64,000 nucleotides of DNA from Progne subis subis (GCA_022316685.1 JAKJHU010000005.1:11882707-11946706); one strand, 5' to 3'; shown: positions 51,538-64,000, counted from the stretch's first letter. Notes: generated by a model from the letters alone, not told the origin. A program made the numbers and translations.

Positions 51538-54500
51538 GGATAACTAACCAGTATGCCCATTCAGACAAATAACCATCATAGAATTAATTTAAACATTTCA
51601 ATATTATCCTAACTGACTTAGATACAGTTAGATGTTTATACAGACTAATATGTAGAAAATATTTAACAAAATAGCAACAAAATAAAAAAGTAGTCAGGAA
51701 TAAGCTCAGTATTGTTACAATCAATGTTTCCATATTTCATTAAAGGCAGAATTATAGCTAGAAAAGTATCTTTTATTGTTTTGGGTTTCTTAAATGATAT
51801 TTGTTTTATTTATCTCAGGAGGCCATAATTTAATCTAATGATACACTACCCTTTGGAATACCAGAAATGCCAGAGACAAAGTATAACATGACACACAGCA
51901 TGAAGCAGAAAGAACACAGGCAGAGCCTTATCTATCAGATTTATTCTGTGCAACAGAATGCAATTGAATTACTTGACTATCATATTCCGTGAGATGGTCT
52001 CAAGTACCTTTTAATCTTACTAAGGTTACCTATTTTCTTGAAAGAATTTACAATTCAGAAATTAGGAGGCTTAAACAATGTTGCTTCTTACATTTTTCCT
52101 TTCCTTTAGTGCCATTTTTTATAATGGGTAATGAAATAGTTGCTGTTTTGTATGCAATTTCTTCAGTAGTTTTATGTAATTTGATTTTCTCTTAAAGCCC
52201 CGATACCTTCATGGCAAGTTGAAAACCACTGGGTGATAACTTTGCTCTGCTTGAGTCAATGACAAAGGTAACAGAATTTCAATCCCTGTTAAGGGCATGC
52301 TTTTAAATTCAATGTTTATACTTAGTAGCTCTCAGAACTACTAGCTAGGTATATAAATCACAGTGATAGAAATTTAATGTTGTACACGTGTCAACGCAGA
52401 GTGTGTCTTGAAGGCCCAATTACACATCTAAATTGCTGAAAGGTTGTGAGACAAATTTATGATCTTTTGTACTGATAGAAATAATTTCCTAATTCCAGCT
52501 TTGAGTAAATACTTTCTCTTTTCCTATGTGGAAGCTGATTAACTAGAATTGTTGTTTTAAACTAACAATTTGAATCACGTATTTGGACCATCATTAACTA
52601 CAAATCTTTCCCTTATTACTTCCTAATGAAACTAAATTGTGAAATAAAGGTATCCTTCTGTTCTTTTATTTCAAAAGTCACTGAGTTTGAAGCTATCAAA
52701 GCAAAGTAGGCTTTGAGTACCCAAACTGCATGAAGTACTGACTGGAAAATGGGATGCTAAACTGTGCAAATGGTACCAGAAATCAGCCAAGTCAGGAGCG
52801 TGTACCTGTAGCTTGACTTTGCACCTTGTATACAGTCAGCTCATTAGGAAACTTACTATGAGATTTTTACCACAATGTACAAGGACCGAGAGATACTTTA
52901 ATAATTACAAAATCAGATATCACTTGAAAAAACCCTCCAAGTTACATATACAGTGTGTGTTCTTTCTTATCTGATTTTATATGTCAGAGAATTACATATT
53001 GGTTTCATAAAGAGAAAGATCTAAACTTCTGAATTTATATTAAACATTTACAGAGGTTAAAGATCACTTTGAGTGATTTAACTCAGACAAAGTCAGTCCT
53101 GTGCCTATTGTATGACTGACTTCAGAGCTGACAGGAGATGAAAAAAAAAACCAAAAAAACTCTGTGGGGAAAAACTTCTTGTGGACATCTTACTTCCACA
53201 GATCTAATGAACTGTTGTGTGGAGTACCAAGACATTCCTTAACATGCCTTGCAGAATTTTAATATTCCAGGCTTTATTTTGTTTTAGCTGCCATAGAGGA
53301 CAAAAACTGCTTTAGTAATACCAGATACTAGTATCACATCAAGGACTACATTTTCTACTTTCACTTTGTAGAATCTTAGAAAATTGGATGTAATTATTTC
53401 ATTTACTAATTCACCAAATAATCCTGTTGAGATTCTGTTCTGATAAAAACAATATATGAGGTCATATATTACCTATACACCCTTTAAACTGGTCTTAAGC
53501 TGAAGAATGGGTTACAAAGATGCCCATTATGACTTACTTGAATATAAAAAGATTACGTATTGTCCTTTTAGAAAAAAAATCACCAAATTAAGGTTTTTCT
53601 ATCGCTAACCTAATTGCAAAATGTACTTACACTTTGTTTTAGATATAATTAATAATCATATAAAAACCTTTAGTTAATTCAATAGTATGTGGAACTAAGA
53701 GAATCACTGGTCTCTTTAGAATTCATTAAAATAAGAGTTCCTGTACTGTTCTCAAGTGCTGAGAGTTCTGTAATATTTTTCTCTAGTACAGAAAAGCTCA
53801 TTTAATAGTCTTAATCCATCTTTTTTAAAAGTTACATCAGCACACTAGGGAAGACCTCTGATATCTTTCCACCTTTCAGCGTACAAGTGATTCCTTGCAA
53901 GGAACTCATTTCAGACCCAGTTGCTCTTATCAACTGGGGCGCACACTGAGAAATACCCATGGGCTGTCATCTCCCTCAGAAATGTTAAGGGGAGAAATGA
54001 GTGACACAGCAGACATTTTCAGCAGCCCAAGGAGCTGGTGTAGCTCCTTTTCATCAGTTACAGTACAGCCAGAATCATCACACACCTTTGTCTGTGGTTT
54101 TGGATGAAGCTCAGATGAATTTTCTTCTCTCCTCTCATTCTTTACTCTTTTTCCCTGTACATCAAAGAGTTGGAAGTAGGGTAAAGTTGTAATCAGTTGT
54201 TCCAAAAAAAAGGATGAGCTAAAAATGAGTAGCATTGTTCTACAGCAAACACAGGAAAGGGTTCTGGTTCAGATTCTGTTGGCAGAAATGCACTCCAGGG
54301 TGACTGTTCCTTGCTAGGACTACATGGTTGGTTTTCCCTCTTTTCTGGAGACTACTTCCTAAGGCAGTCAGAGGATAAACCCCCACTGTGTATTTCTGCC
54401 TTAAGCTTATTGAATCTATGTGTCATGCATCTTCAATCTTTAAATTAAACTTCTTGATTTTTCTGTTAGTATCCAAATCTAAGTTGTGAATTTCATACTC

Positions 54501-57500
54501 TAAAAGATATAAATTAAGAAGAATTTACTCTTTTAAACTTATCATAATACATCATAACTCAGCAAATAACAAAAAAGGATCTTTTACATTAAAAAATTTA
54601 AACAGAAAAATACTGACATTCCCTATCTGTATCACTCTAGTAAGCTTTCCAAGGTGCCACTTGATATTATGCAGCCAAATGATTTCCAATTGCTCTTTCT
54701 TCAGAGTTTTTGGAGCCTGGAAATAGACTTGAAGAGGAGTCTCTTATCATTAACATTCTTGGGGTTTTTTTCCTTGTAAAAATATCTTTCTCAGGAGATG
54801 CTATTTATTTGTGATGTGCTCTAGTCTTCAGACTTTCCAAAAGGCACATGAAATTTCTGCTATGATCAAAACTTCACCATGTCTGTGATAGTTAGGGAGT
54901 GTTATATCGATTCAGCTTTCATTTCTAATCAATGGAAGTTCACTGGAGAAGTTGTGCCAAGACAATGTTAATTCCCCCATCACGCACACTGTCAGAAGGT
55001 GACTCTTACACTTTGTCCTCTAATTGCGCCTTCAGGCTGCCCCTGAAGCAGCCCTGAGGGTGGGCTGGCAGAAAAATCACACAGGAGCTTGGGTGGAGAG
55101 GAGAAGGAACAGTTCTTTAAAATGTCATGGCTGAATGTATCGGCGAGCAGGATCCTTGCCAATGCAAAGTCAGGAAGGTTACATGAAGCTAGATGAAGCT
55201 AGAAGTATTTGGTCTAGTCCTCTTTCTATAGTCTTAGAGATCCTCACTAGCAAAATGTTTTCTGAATTTGTTTTTAACTTGAGTGTATCAGGCTATGAAT
55301 AAGGATCTCGCTGTTTAGGATAAGAATTTTAAAAAAGCCCCAAACCAAACCAACCCTTGTAACAGGGGAAAAAAGGAAAAAGATTTGAAAACAGCTACTT
55401 AGAAGTCTCCAGTTTTCTAGTTATTATTTTAAAAAACCAGATATAAAATAACCAGAAAGGCCTGAGTCCACTCAGACAAGAAAATTATTATATATGGACT
55501 TAATTAATTGCCTTTTACAAATTACATGAAAATACTAAAAATATATCACAGGAAAATAGACACAAAACATTATCCTGTTTTTCTACCCACCATGGGCAGT
55601 TTTGGAAAATTCCTTTTTTGACCAGCTTTAGATGTAAGACAAAATTTAACTGCAAGAGCATCCTGGCAAGTAGAGCAAGATTTTCTGAACACACCGCAAC
55701 AATACTAATGTGGGACAGGCTATCAATTTTTCTGCATTATATTATGCTGGTTGAAATTAAATTAGGAGAGAGCTTTAAAAGCATGATTATTGTATTAAGA
55801 GCTTTGTGGAAGCCATTAGTAAAAACTATTTTCCAAAAGTAACAAGTAATATTTCCAGGGTATTTTTTTCTCTGCTTGTTTTTATTTAAAATGAAATACT
55901 CCAATGAAAATTTCTGTTGCTTAGGAGTACATTTGTTCCACAGGGATACTTATTTCAAGTCAGGAAAAAGCGGTAGCAGATGATAAATTCCTATGCGCAT
56001 ATTTTTATGCAAATACATCTGGTAATCAATAGGGAAATGTGATAAAAAAACATATATGCTCTAGAAACAGAATTATCTCTATAGAAATTGTTTTCAGAAT
56101 TTCCCGTGAGAAGACAGTAGTTTTAAAAATAAGTTGCAAATGCCATTTTAGTCTGAAAAAAAAAAAACCAAAAAACCTATGTCAAGTTTTTCACAATATA
56201 TTTATGAAAGGCATAGAAGTAAAGATTAAAGGGTGTGTTCACTGTCAACCTTGGAAACAGTACCCATTAATTAAATATATGCACGATTCTAGCTATTACA
56301 TTGAAAACATCCCTTTGTAGGAGAATCTGGCTTAGCGCTCCCTGTCAACCAGTCACCAGGTTGCCATCAGTGAGAGCAGCTACTCCATCACCCAAATATT
56401 TCAAGCCTCAAGAACTTCAGCAGAGGCCAGATGTTTTACTGCCCCTGCTCATTTCGGGGCTGATGCTGTGCTGGTTAAGGGCCTTTGTCACACGTGTCCT
56501 CAAGGGACACTTTGTCCTCGTCTTTTGTTCCTATCCCCTAGTTTTTAACGCGCACCACCATAACACAAACCTGTCCTTTCCCATTATTCCTGTTGAACCT
56601 GTGAGCTGACTGATTTCCACTTCAAATCTCTAGAAGGCACACTATAAACACATCTAAAATAAGGAAATGAAGCTACAGGTAGATACAAGATGCAGCATAG
56701 ATTGCCATAATGGATTATATTTGCTTGCATCATTACTTTTGACTCAGAAAGACAAAGCTGACAAGACATTAAAAAACAAACCACCAGAAAACAGCGTAAC
56801 TTAGGCCATTTTACCCTTCTCAATTTATCCATTCATATTTAAAATACGTGCAAGAAATTAATGGCTTTTCTGCCCTGTCTTTGAAGAGAGCTGCATCTTA
56901 ATACAAAAAATACCCCAAAGGTAAAACTCTTCCTGCATGGCCTGCTCTCCAACTTACTCCTCCATCACCTCGAGACTGTTTTTCAAAGTATTGGTATTTA
57001 GTTCAACCCAGTCCCTTTGAAGCACCTTTTTTGGCCAGATACAAACAGACCTCCTTCCATTGCATGGAGTCAATGAGATGTGTCCAGTTTTCTCTAAGGC
57101 TTGATGAAGCACTCAGCTCATGGTGGATATTCAGATAAGTGTGTTCATTTGCACAACAAATTTAGGCCTATCAGCTGTGTGATGTTTTGATCAATTACAA
57201 GGCAATCTTTAACCTAAGGCAACAGTATCTGGCCAAAGAATAATAGAAGTCAAAATAATTACACATAAAAATGAAAGTGGAAGTGTCCTTCCTTTACACA
57301 AGCACCTTTCCTGTGCCAGTGCACAGCCCACTTCCCCTGCAGCCTGACTCCATCCCCCATTGTACTGCAGCAGCTAGGGGCTGGGTAAGAAGGCTTGTAA
57401 TGAAAATTCATAAAACTTGAGCTCCTGCTCTCACAATGACATTTTAGCTCTTAGAGGACATGTGCCAACAAGCAGCTCTTAGCCTAGGTATAGGGTGGCT

Positions 57501-57596
57501 GTATCTTTCTGGTCTTAATTCTTCAGGACAGAAAACTGACTTTATGTTCAAGTTAATATGTTAAAAAACTCTTAGCATCAGCTTTACCTCCTAAAC
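51538..57596. other. No recognisable gene
   Basis: AT-rich unique sequence. Frames near 53895-54235 compete on both strands. A GC-richer patch at 56300-56610 has a 102-codon plus frame with no family match. Confidence 0.5.
55182..55202. repeat. 10-bp tandem duplication
   Basis: atgaagctag occurs twice in a row (55182-55201). Confidence 0.85.
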
Positions 57597-58157
57597 TGTT
57601 GTTGCAGTTTATCCCAGCAGACAGCTAAGCACCACACAGCCATATGATCACTCCCTCTCAGTAGAATGGGGGAGAGAATTGAAGAAAAGGTAAAAACAGG
57701 GGGTAGAGATAAAGACAGTTCAATAGGACACAAACAGAAAGAGAAAATAATAATAATAATAATAACAACAACAACAATAATAATATTAAAAGAATATACA
57801 AAACAAGTTGTGCAATTGCTCACCATCTGCTGAGTGATGCCCAGCTAGTCCATGAGCGGTAGGTTTCCACCCCTCCCAGTTTTATTGTTCAGCATGACAC
57901 CACACACTGTGAAAGATCCATCCCAATGGTCAGTTGGGGTCAGCTATCCTGGCTGGGTCCCCTCCCAGCTTCTTGTGCACCCCCAGCTCAGCTGCTGGCA
58001 AGGCATTTATGAGAAGCTGAAAAGTCCTAGACTCAGTGTAAGCCCTGCTCAGCACCAGCTAAAATAACAGTATGTTATTCTCATCCTAAATCCAAAACAC
58101 AGCACTGTACCACCTACTAGGAAGAAAATCAACTCCATCCCAGCCAAAACCAGGATA
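57597..58157 (-). mobile_element. Solo LTR of an avian endogenous retrovirus (ERVL-like)
   Basis: A long terminal repeat left after loss of the viral interior, in minus orientation. The plus strand starts tgttgttgcagtttatcccag (57597 on) and shows taagcaccacacagcc (57629-57644), gagataaagacagtt (57706-57720), a tcagttggggtcagctatcc block near 57930, cccctcccagcttcttgtgc (57959-57978) and tccaaaacacagcac (58091-58105). It ends in ccagccaaaaccaggata (58140-58157). This follows a repeat I know from many bird genomes; the ERVL class assignment is from memory and less sure. The expected terminal CA is now TA, the polyadenylation signal reads ATTGAA and the TATA-like box (minus, near 57880-57887) is degraded. 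Flanks taaac and ttgca do not match, so no target duplication is visible. No viral protein-coding sequence lies on either side. An AAT/AAC microsatellite has grown inside it. Confidence 0.82.
57744..57786. repeat. (AAT)n/(AAC)n microsatellite within the LTR
   Basis: AAT units, then AAC units, then AAT again over about 43 bases. It lies inside the solo LTR, replacing sequence that in other copies (from memory) is A-rich but not periodic. It probably grew after insertion and is likely length-polymorphic. Confidence 0.95.
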
Positions 58158-61100
58158 TTGCATAGACAGGTTCCTTAAACCATTGTCCCAAGCAGGACAC
58201 TGATCAAGTCAGGGTGAGGTCAGATTCGCATCTGTCACTGCCAGCTGGGCAAGGAGTACATAAAGTACAAACCAGCTCACCCTCAGCCCATTCTTTTAAA
58301 AGAAAGAAAATTTGAGGCAGAAAGTCTAAGATCAGTTAAATATCAGCAGGAAAATAATCAACACCAGACACAAATAAACTCCTATCTTAACTTCTCGCAT
58401 GCATTTTTCACGTTAAAAAAAATCATCAAAATATTTGTAAAATTCAAGGATAAAAGCCAGCACTAATAAACAAAAATAGTGTCACAATTATGAAATCATT
58501 TTCAGGCAAATGACTACACGTGCCACACAGTTTTAGTGAGAGGCATTACATTTATCAAACATATCAAATGATCAGTTTTCTTTGTATATAAACAGCACTG
58601 TAAAAAAATTCAGATTGTGAAATGGTTTATATTCAAAATGGTGTGAGGAAACAATTTTCATGAAACTCATCTCCAAAGCTTCTGAAGATAGTTAAACTAC
58701 TTTAATTATACAAAATATAAGCATTTGTGTTTGACTACGTTAATGTAATTCCTGATAGTTTTTCTTTTCAAAGTGAAAAATAAAAATGGGAAATTCAAAA
58801 AATATAAAATATTAGTTTGTTTTGAATATAAAATATCTGCGTGAACAAATATTGCCAAACGCAATGCCATAATTTTGACCAATACGGACTGGTCTAAATA
58901 TTATTCTGTGGTGGAAAACTGAAAATCAATACATTTTCTAATGGCTTTGAGAACAAGATTTTGGACGAAAAAGAATGAAGTAGGAAAAAAAATGTACAGT
59001 TTAGCATTCACTGGATGTTCAGATAGTGCAAATTACACATATAGGAGACAGAGGGAAGCCATTAAAGGAAAAGCAAATTATGGGATGATGTAAGACAAAA
59101 TCTGTTCCTTTAGAACTTTAATTATTTATCCTCATTATTGCTTTTCTCTTCTAGGTTCTTCTGGCCCATCTCATTCGATTTGCACCAGTCTGGTTCAGCA
59201 CCTACATTCAGGGATAAACTTCAAGTTTTAATAAATATGCCCATTCTCTGACAGGCTCAGTTTACAGCCTGCCACACTTTGTGATGTCACTAAACTTAGA
59301 CCAGCACTGATGGAAGATTCATTTACTTTACCACAGCCCTGATTAATCTGTCTTGGAAGCATGATCTGAGGAAAGCTACTTATGATTTTAGAAATACAGT
59401 AAGAATTTTATGTCAAACATTTATTTTTAAGGATTATTTTATTTGATTAAATATAGCAGTACACAGTGTTGTGCACAGCATGATTTATATGGTGTGTCTG
59501 AAATTCCATTTATTGCATACTGTCCACGCAGTTTCAGTTTTCAATGTACTATAGGCTGTCATTTGTAGGTTTAATAGTTCATTCACATGTGTAGGACACT
59601 TCATGTTCCTCAGCAATCATCCCGTGATATCTTTAAGGTCTGGGAAACATCACTAGATCCGTTTATTCTTGATTTATATTCTCAAGGCTGTCACCGCAAC
59701 AAGGTCTAGGATGTGGTTCATTTATTTGTCAACTGAATGTTGACAGTCTTGAACACTGTTCTTGGGGAAAGGGTGAAAAATATTTAGAACTGAGTGTGTG
59801 CCGAAGTTTTTCAAAGGATAGCATTATCTTCAGCCCTGATCTTTGTGGCCATCTTCTCTACTGTTACCAATTTTTCTACATAATTTTTGACTACTGGTTC
59901 TGGTGCATTTTCCTCTACTGATTTTACCAGTGCTATAAAGCGTGCCATGTTCCTACTCCTACTCAGGACTCCCACAACCATTTAGCCATTGTCTCAGCCA
60001 CTGTAATAGGAATTCAGAATGAGTCAGTTTTCTGCTCAAAACCACGAGCGTTTCTGAAGTCGCTGCATGCCAGGAAACAAAGCTGCACGCTATGCATGCA
60101 ATTTTATTCTTACATATATAAACAGACCTTCAAAGTGCATTTTGCTTGAAATGGCCCTGGCTGCAGGATGAAATGCATGTGAACATCTCTGGCGTTTCCT
60201 CCCCAGGCTGGGCAGGAGATGGACATGCTTCTACACAGCAGATCCTATCCCAGGGAAAGTTTCCAGTCTCCAAAGCCATAATGTCAGGACAGGGATGCTG
60301 GAGCAAGTCTCACAAGCTATGATAGCAGTTTCTGTTTAAAAAGTATTAATAACACATGGGCTTAAAAATCTTCAGAAGACAAATAATAAGTTAAGCAATA
60401 AATCTCTTGTCATCTTCATTTTGTTTCTTGATGCCATTCTCTCAAGTGATCTATCTAATCACATAAAACCATTCAGGTCTAGCGATTGCATATTACCATT
60501 TTCTTTACTATAGTAACAATTGAGAGGGCAGTTTTAATGGCTTACATGGAGAATGCTTCAGCTTTTTTCCAAACAACATACAAATAGCAAAAGACTTATG
60601 AACTGCTTATGGACAACAACTTCTTCATAGTTGCCATGACTCTTTGACAAATCACTTAACCTCCCCTTCTGATTTTTCTTTTAATAATAACTTATCTTTG
60701 TCTTAAAGTGTTTGATATTAAGACTAAACAGAAATATTTCAACAGTACTTCTAGCATGGCAAGAGCCACCAAAAATGAGTGTATGTTTTGAATGAAAAAT
60801 ACATTATTATATAATAAAATTATATTATTATTTGATTTAAAAATTATAGAATAAAGTATGCACAATTCAAATACAATGAGGTGAATATTGAAGTAAATGA
60901 AACAAAACATTTGAACAGAACCGCTGTTAAAACAATTTAAAAATTAACATGATTTGTAAATAGGCTTCCCTCAAGGTCATATTTTTATAAAATACATTAT
61001 AAAAATGTTGCTTAACTTTTAAATTAATAGCAGTTGACTTATAGTCCTTTAAGTGTCTTTTAATTTCTTTATTCTGAAACCTTAGGCAGTTGTTAGAACC

Positions 61101-61370
61101 TTTATAAGATCTGAAATGAGCAATATCTGAATATAAACCAACTTTAATCTCTTCAGGTTTAAAACACTGTGTTGGGAAAGCCTTTAAAGAAATTGAATTC
61201 ATTGGCTTAAGTTGTAACTACAATATAAACAGGCACACGTTAAATACTATAATCACCACGTCTCTGCCATTACCTTTATGTTCATACTTACAATCAGGCA
61301 AGTTTACGGTTCCACAGAAATTGCAGGCATCTCAAAGCCTTGAAGAACTTGCAATGTTAATCTAAATTTG
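58158..61370. other. No recognisable gene
   Basis: Plain AT-rich sequence apart from the MIR-like fragment at 60633. No viral interior sequence continues from the solo LTR. Confidence 0.5.
60633..60710 (+). repeat. Ancient MIR-like SINE fragment
   Basis: The sequence reads tgactctttgacaaatcact (60637-60656), then taacctccccttctg, and taataataacttatctttgt (60682-60701). This follows the middle and right part of MIR, a tRNA-derived SINE shared by amniotes: a ...gcaagtcacttaacctc... segment followed by an ...aataataacttacct... segment. Divergence is high, as expected for its age. It has no function of its own. Confidence 0.55.
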
Positions 61371-61690
61371 TAGCAAAATGATGGAAGGGCCGACTTCCCG
61401 GAATCCCGGTGAGGGGCGATGCCTGTGGAGGGCAGGTGTGGGTGGGGTGAGGCCACGGGGCCAGAGCAGTGGGGTGGTGCCAGTGGAGGTGTGCATCAGC
61501 AGGGGCACGCACGGATGTCTGGAGGAGATGGGAGCTGGTTTTGCTGCTTGTGCTGCTTTCTTAATAAAGCATGGCACGGCCTGTGTATGTTGCGGTATGT
61601 TGTGTATGTGCCCACACCACACCACACCACACCCAAAGGGGAAGGGAGGTGAAAAAAGTGCCTGAGCCCGTCTGCCGCTTCTTTTTCCAT
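61371..61690 (+). other. GC-rich AATAAA-bearing block, possible LTR remnant
   Basis: A sharply bounded GC-rich segment in AT-rich DNA, with about 11 CpG and a polyadenylation signal aataaag (61562-61568) followed by a GT-rich stretch (tgtgtatgttgcgg, 61581-61594). An island of GC with a poly(A) signal and GT-rich downstream sequence is the layout of a retroviral LTR. However, I recognise no family, and no TG...CA ends with target duplication could be fixed. The four overlapping frames here (61362-61690) look like products of the GC content. A retrocopied 3' end is the alternative. Confidence 0.35.
61610..61633. repeat. (CCACA)n pentanucleotide repeat
   Basis: About four and a half CCACA units, inside the GC-rich block at 61.37-61.69 kb. 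Confidence 0.93.
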
Positions 61691-63228
61691 GCTTAGCCTT
61701 ATGCCCTCACTGATTAGGAATTACCCCATTACAGGTGAAAATGAATGAAATCAGGATCTTATTACAAGGAACCACTCACAATTTAAATGCAAGGATCAAA
61801 TAATGAGATGATTTAAACATGTCCAGCCACTAAGGTTTTTATCCTAAAACTTCATTTCTTTCTTTGTCCACAGCAAGTTAAATCAAATGTGACACAAATT
61901 CCAAGGTTTCTTACCTATTTGGCCCACTGGCATGACATTTGAGAAGTCTGGCATAGGACTAAATATTCTTAGTTGCAAAAACACTGCATTTAGAATAGAT
62001 TTAGGATACAAGAGAAATATGTGGGGATAAAATGTTGAAAGGAGAAAGGCATCAATTGGAAACCCTGCTCACAAGATCCCTGTTGCTTAAACTATGAAAA
62101 TACTATTTAAATATGTCATCTTCCCATTTTGTCTTTATTCATTGTTTCTTCACCTCTTCTTCATGTATTCAATCCTCATTAATCACCCCTGCATCTACCT
62201 CTTCACAGCTTCTTCTCACAACAGAGAGATACTTTATAGACAGTGCCACTGACGTATTTGAATTTCAGGTAATAGAAGCAAATTACATTTTAGTGGCAGA
62301 GAAATAAGTCCAGAACACTTACAGCTTATGCTTTTATATATTGCTATACTGTAGTGTTAAAAATGATGGGCGGTAATTACTTTAAAATACAATTTCCACT
62401 TTGAACATCCTAGAAAAACGCTTTCAACTAGGTGAACTCTTAGCTCTTGACCTCGCTTCTGTGCACACTTGTGAACAGCCATCTGGAAAGGTTGTACATA
62501 GTATTACTCTTCCTGCATGTGCATATGATTACTGACACCAAGGAGTACATAGGAGTGACCTTTTAATACTCCTATGCTGGGCAAACTGTATTTCATTTTT
62601 AATTTAATATGAAATAGGGTTTAATAATAATCTCAGAATGAATTTAGGAAAGAATATAAAGTCTAAATGAGGAGAAATCATTCACTGAAAACTATTCAGA
62701 TAACCTACTATTTTATCAACTCTGGTAATTTTACTACTATGCAAATAAGGAATTTGCATGGTGATGTATTTTTTGAAAAATAATTTGTAGCACACATTTA
62801 TGAAAACATACCTATACACAAGTCCTTATATTAATTTAATTGAAGTCTTTATTTCTGTCATTGCTATTCATTTTAAGGGTATATGAAATCTCTTAAATAT
62901 CTATGTGTCCTTCTTACTATTTTTGGTGTGTCCAGTGAAAAATTTAACACTGCATCAACCAAAAATGCCATAAAATATTCCACTGAAAATACTCGATCTA
63001 GCACTCCAAAACATATCCTCCTCATAAGAATGGACTGCTAATGAGATCACAAAGTTCTGAATTAGAGCCAGAAATAAAATCAGACTAATCTAATAACTTC
63101 TTCATTAAAATTTTAACAAAAGACAAATTAATTTAGTTAAATTAAATATGCACATAGTCTAGGGTAAGAAACTTCAGAACGCTCCCTTCACTTTGTTCTG
63201 GTAAACTAAATGGAAAATTCAGACCTCC
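61691..63228. other. No recognisable feature
   Basis: AT-rich unique sequence between the GC-rich block and the CR1 copy at the right edge; nothing was recognised. Confidence 0.55.
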
Positions 63229-63698
63229 AGAATGTCTGACATTGGAAGGGACCACAGGAAATCTCCCTGTTCAACTCCCTTCTCAGAGTTCAGAGCTGGG
63301 TCCTCTATACCAGGTTGCTTGGAGTTTTGTTCAAATGGTTTTTTACTATCTCCAAGGAGGGGAACTCCATAACCTCTTTGTACAATCCGTGCCAGTTACC
63401 GTCACAGTACAAGTTTCCTGATGTTCGGACAAAACCTCCTGTGTTGCAGTTTGAGCCCATTGCCTCTCATCCTGGGTATTGCCGAGAGTAGTCTGCTTCC
63501 ATTTTGTTCAGACCCTCCCATCAGGTATTTATACATATTAATGAGATCCCCCTGAGTCTGCTGTTCTTTCTCCAGGCTGAACGGTCTCTCAGCTTTTCCC
63601 CTCATGAAGGATGCTCCAGGCCTTTACCAATCTTTGTGGCCCTGAGTGGACTCATTCCAGTAAGTACACGTCTTTCACGCACTGGGCAGCCCAGCTCC
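63229..63698 (-). mobile_element. CR1 LINE 3' region, left part of an internally deleted copy
   Basis: Reverse complement of a CR1 tail of a different type from the two at 10.6-12.4 kb. Landmarks on the plus strand are attggaagggaccac (63241-63255), ctccaaggaggggaactcca near 63352, ttcctgatgttcgga (63414-63428), gcccattgcctctcatcctg (63456-63475), atgagatccccctgag (63541-63556) and tctccaggctgaacgg (63570-63585). It ends with a gggcagcccagctcc stretch near 63684-63698, where the family should continue for several hundred bases before reaching the reverse transcriptase region. Instead the sequence jumps directly to reverse-transcriptase-derived sequence. The frames called across this stretch (63402-63605 minus, 63504-63704 plus) are shadows of the repeat. 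Confidence 0.9.
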
Positions 63699-64000
63699 AT
63701 GTAAAGTCATGCTGACTGTTCCCATCTTGTCTCAAAATGGTTTCCAGGTAGATTCAATCTATCATCTTCCTCAGGACTGAGCTGAGGCTGACCACTTCAG
63801 GTTCCCCAGATGCTCCATCTTGTCCTTCTTGAAGACAGAAGTGACGCTTGCTCTCTTCCAGCCCTCAGGAGCTCACCCAGCGGTTTTGACTTTTCGAAGA
63901 TGATTGAGGGTGTTCTCACAGTGACACCAGCCAGGTCAGCACTCTTGAGTGTGTTCCATTAAGTTCTAAAGACTTGTGTGTGTCCAGTTTGCCCAAATGT
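63699..64000 (-). pseudogene. Decayed CR1 reverse transcriptase fragment, runs off the window
   Basis: Read on the minus strand, this stretch still shows pieces of the CR1 second open reading frame (endonuclease and reverse transcriptase protein, which copies the element's RNA into DNA at a nicked target). GKLDTHKS is readable near the right edge, then HSRVL, and in another frame SIIFEKS. These belong to the start of the reverse transcriptase domain, before the catalytic YADD-type motif, which is not present here. The frame is broken by stops and frameshifts, so the copy is inactive. The element continues beyond base 64000. It abuts the 3' tail at about 63698 with the intervening part of the domain and the C-terminal region missing. 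Confidence 0.8.

Noticed and set aside
1..64000. CRISPR arrays, bacterial operons, or tRNA, rRNA or snRNA genes
   Set aside because: No spaced direct repeats, no B-box-type tRNA promoter sequence and no snRNA signature were seen; the window is vertebrate nuclear DNA.

Overview
The window looks like nuclear DNA of a bird, probably a neoavian or songbird-like species. It holds at least three clear CR1 LINE remnants in minus orientation (10641-10908, 11881-12402, 63229-64000), a fourth short one (51121-51190), and one decayed solo LTR (57597-58157) of a kind I know from bird genomes. Faint MIR-like fragments, an AT-rich background depleted in CpG, a long (CT)n microsatellite and low repeat density fit the same picture. 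These assignments come from family recognition by eye; no database search was run.

I could not recognise a protein-coding gene on either strand. The longest open frames (about 174 codons at 26019-26543 and 45694-46218, plus strand) begin at GTG, contain no ATG and lie in GC-rich blocks, where long frames arise by chance. The other frames are about as long as expected by chance in AT-rich DNA. No tRNA, rRNA, snRNA or CRISPR was seen. The window reads as intergenic space or the inside of a very large intron.

Layout: 1-10.6 kb is mostly unannotatable AT-rich DNA with one possible exon (3828-4105) and a possible LTR fragment near 8.2 kb. 10.6-12.4 kb carries two CR1 3' ends, followed at 13.1 kb by an enhancer-like block with POU/octamer motifs. 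15.9-16.9 kb has A/C-rich repeats, a (CT)n tract and a GC-richer patch. 17.6-29 kb has small tandem duplications, a MIR-like remnant, a strong G-quadruplex motif (22366), a CTCF-like site (25836) and a GC-rich block (26.0-26.5 kb). 29.6-34.3 kb has two notable inverted repeats. 36.8-44 kb has another possible exon, MIR remnants and homopolymers. 45.5-46.2 kb is the most conspicuous non-repeat locus: a CpG island next to an AT-rich, homeodomain-site-rich block. 47-57 kb is largely plain, with a CR1 scrap and a perfect CRE next to a consensus splice donor at 51.5 kb. 57.6-64 kb has the solo LTR, a MIR remnant, a GC-rich AATAAA-bearing block (61.37-61.69 kb) and an internally deleted CR1 running off the right edge.

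No genes can be shown to work together here. The testable biology is regulatory: candidate cis-elements in a gene desert. I found no evidence of a new multi-gene system.
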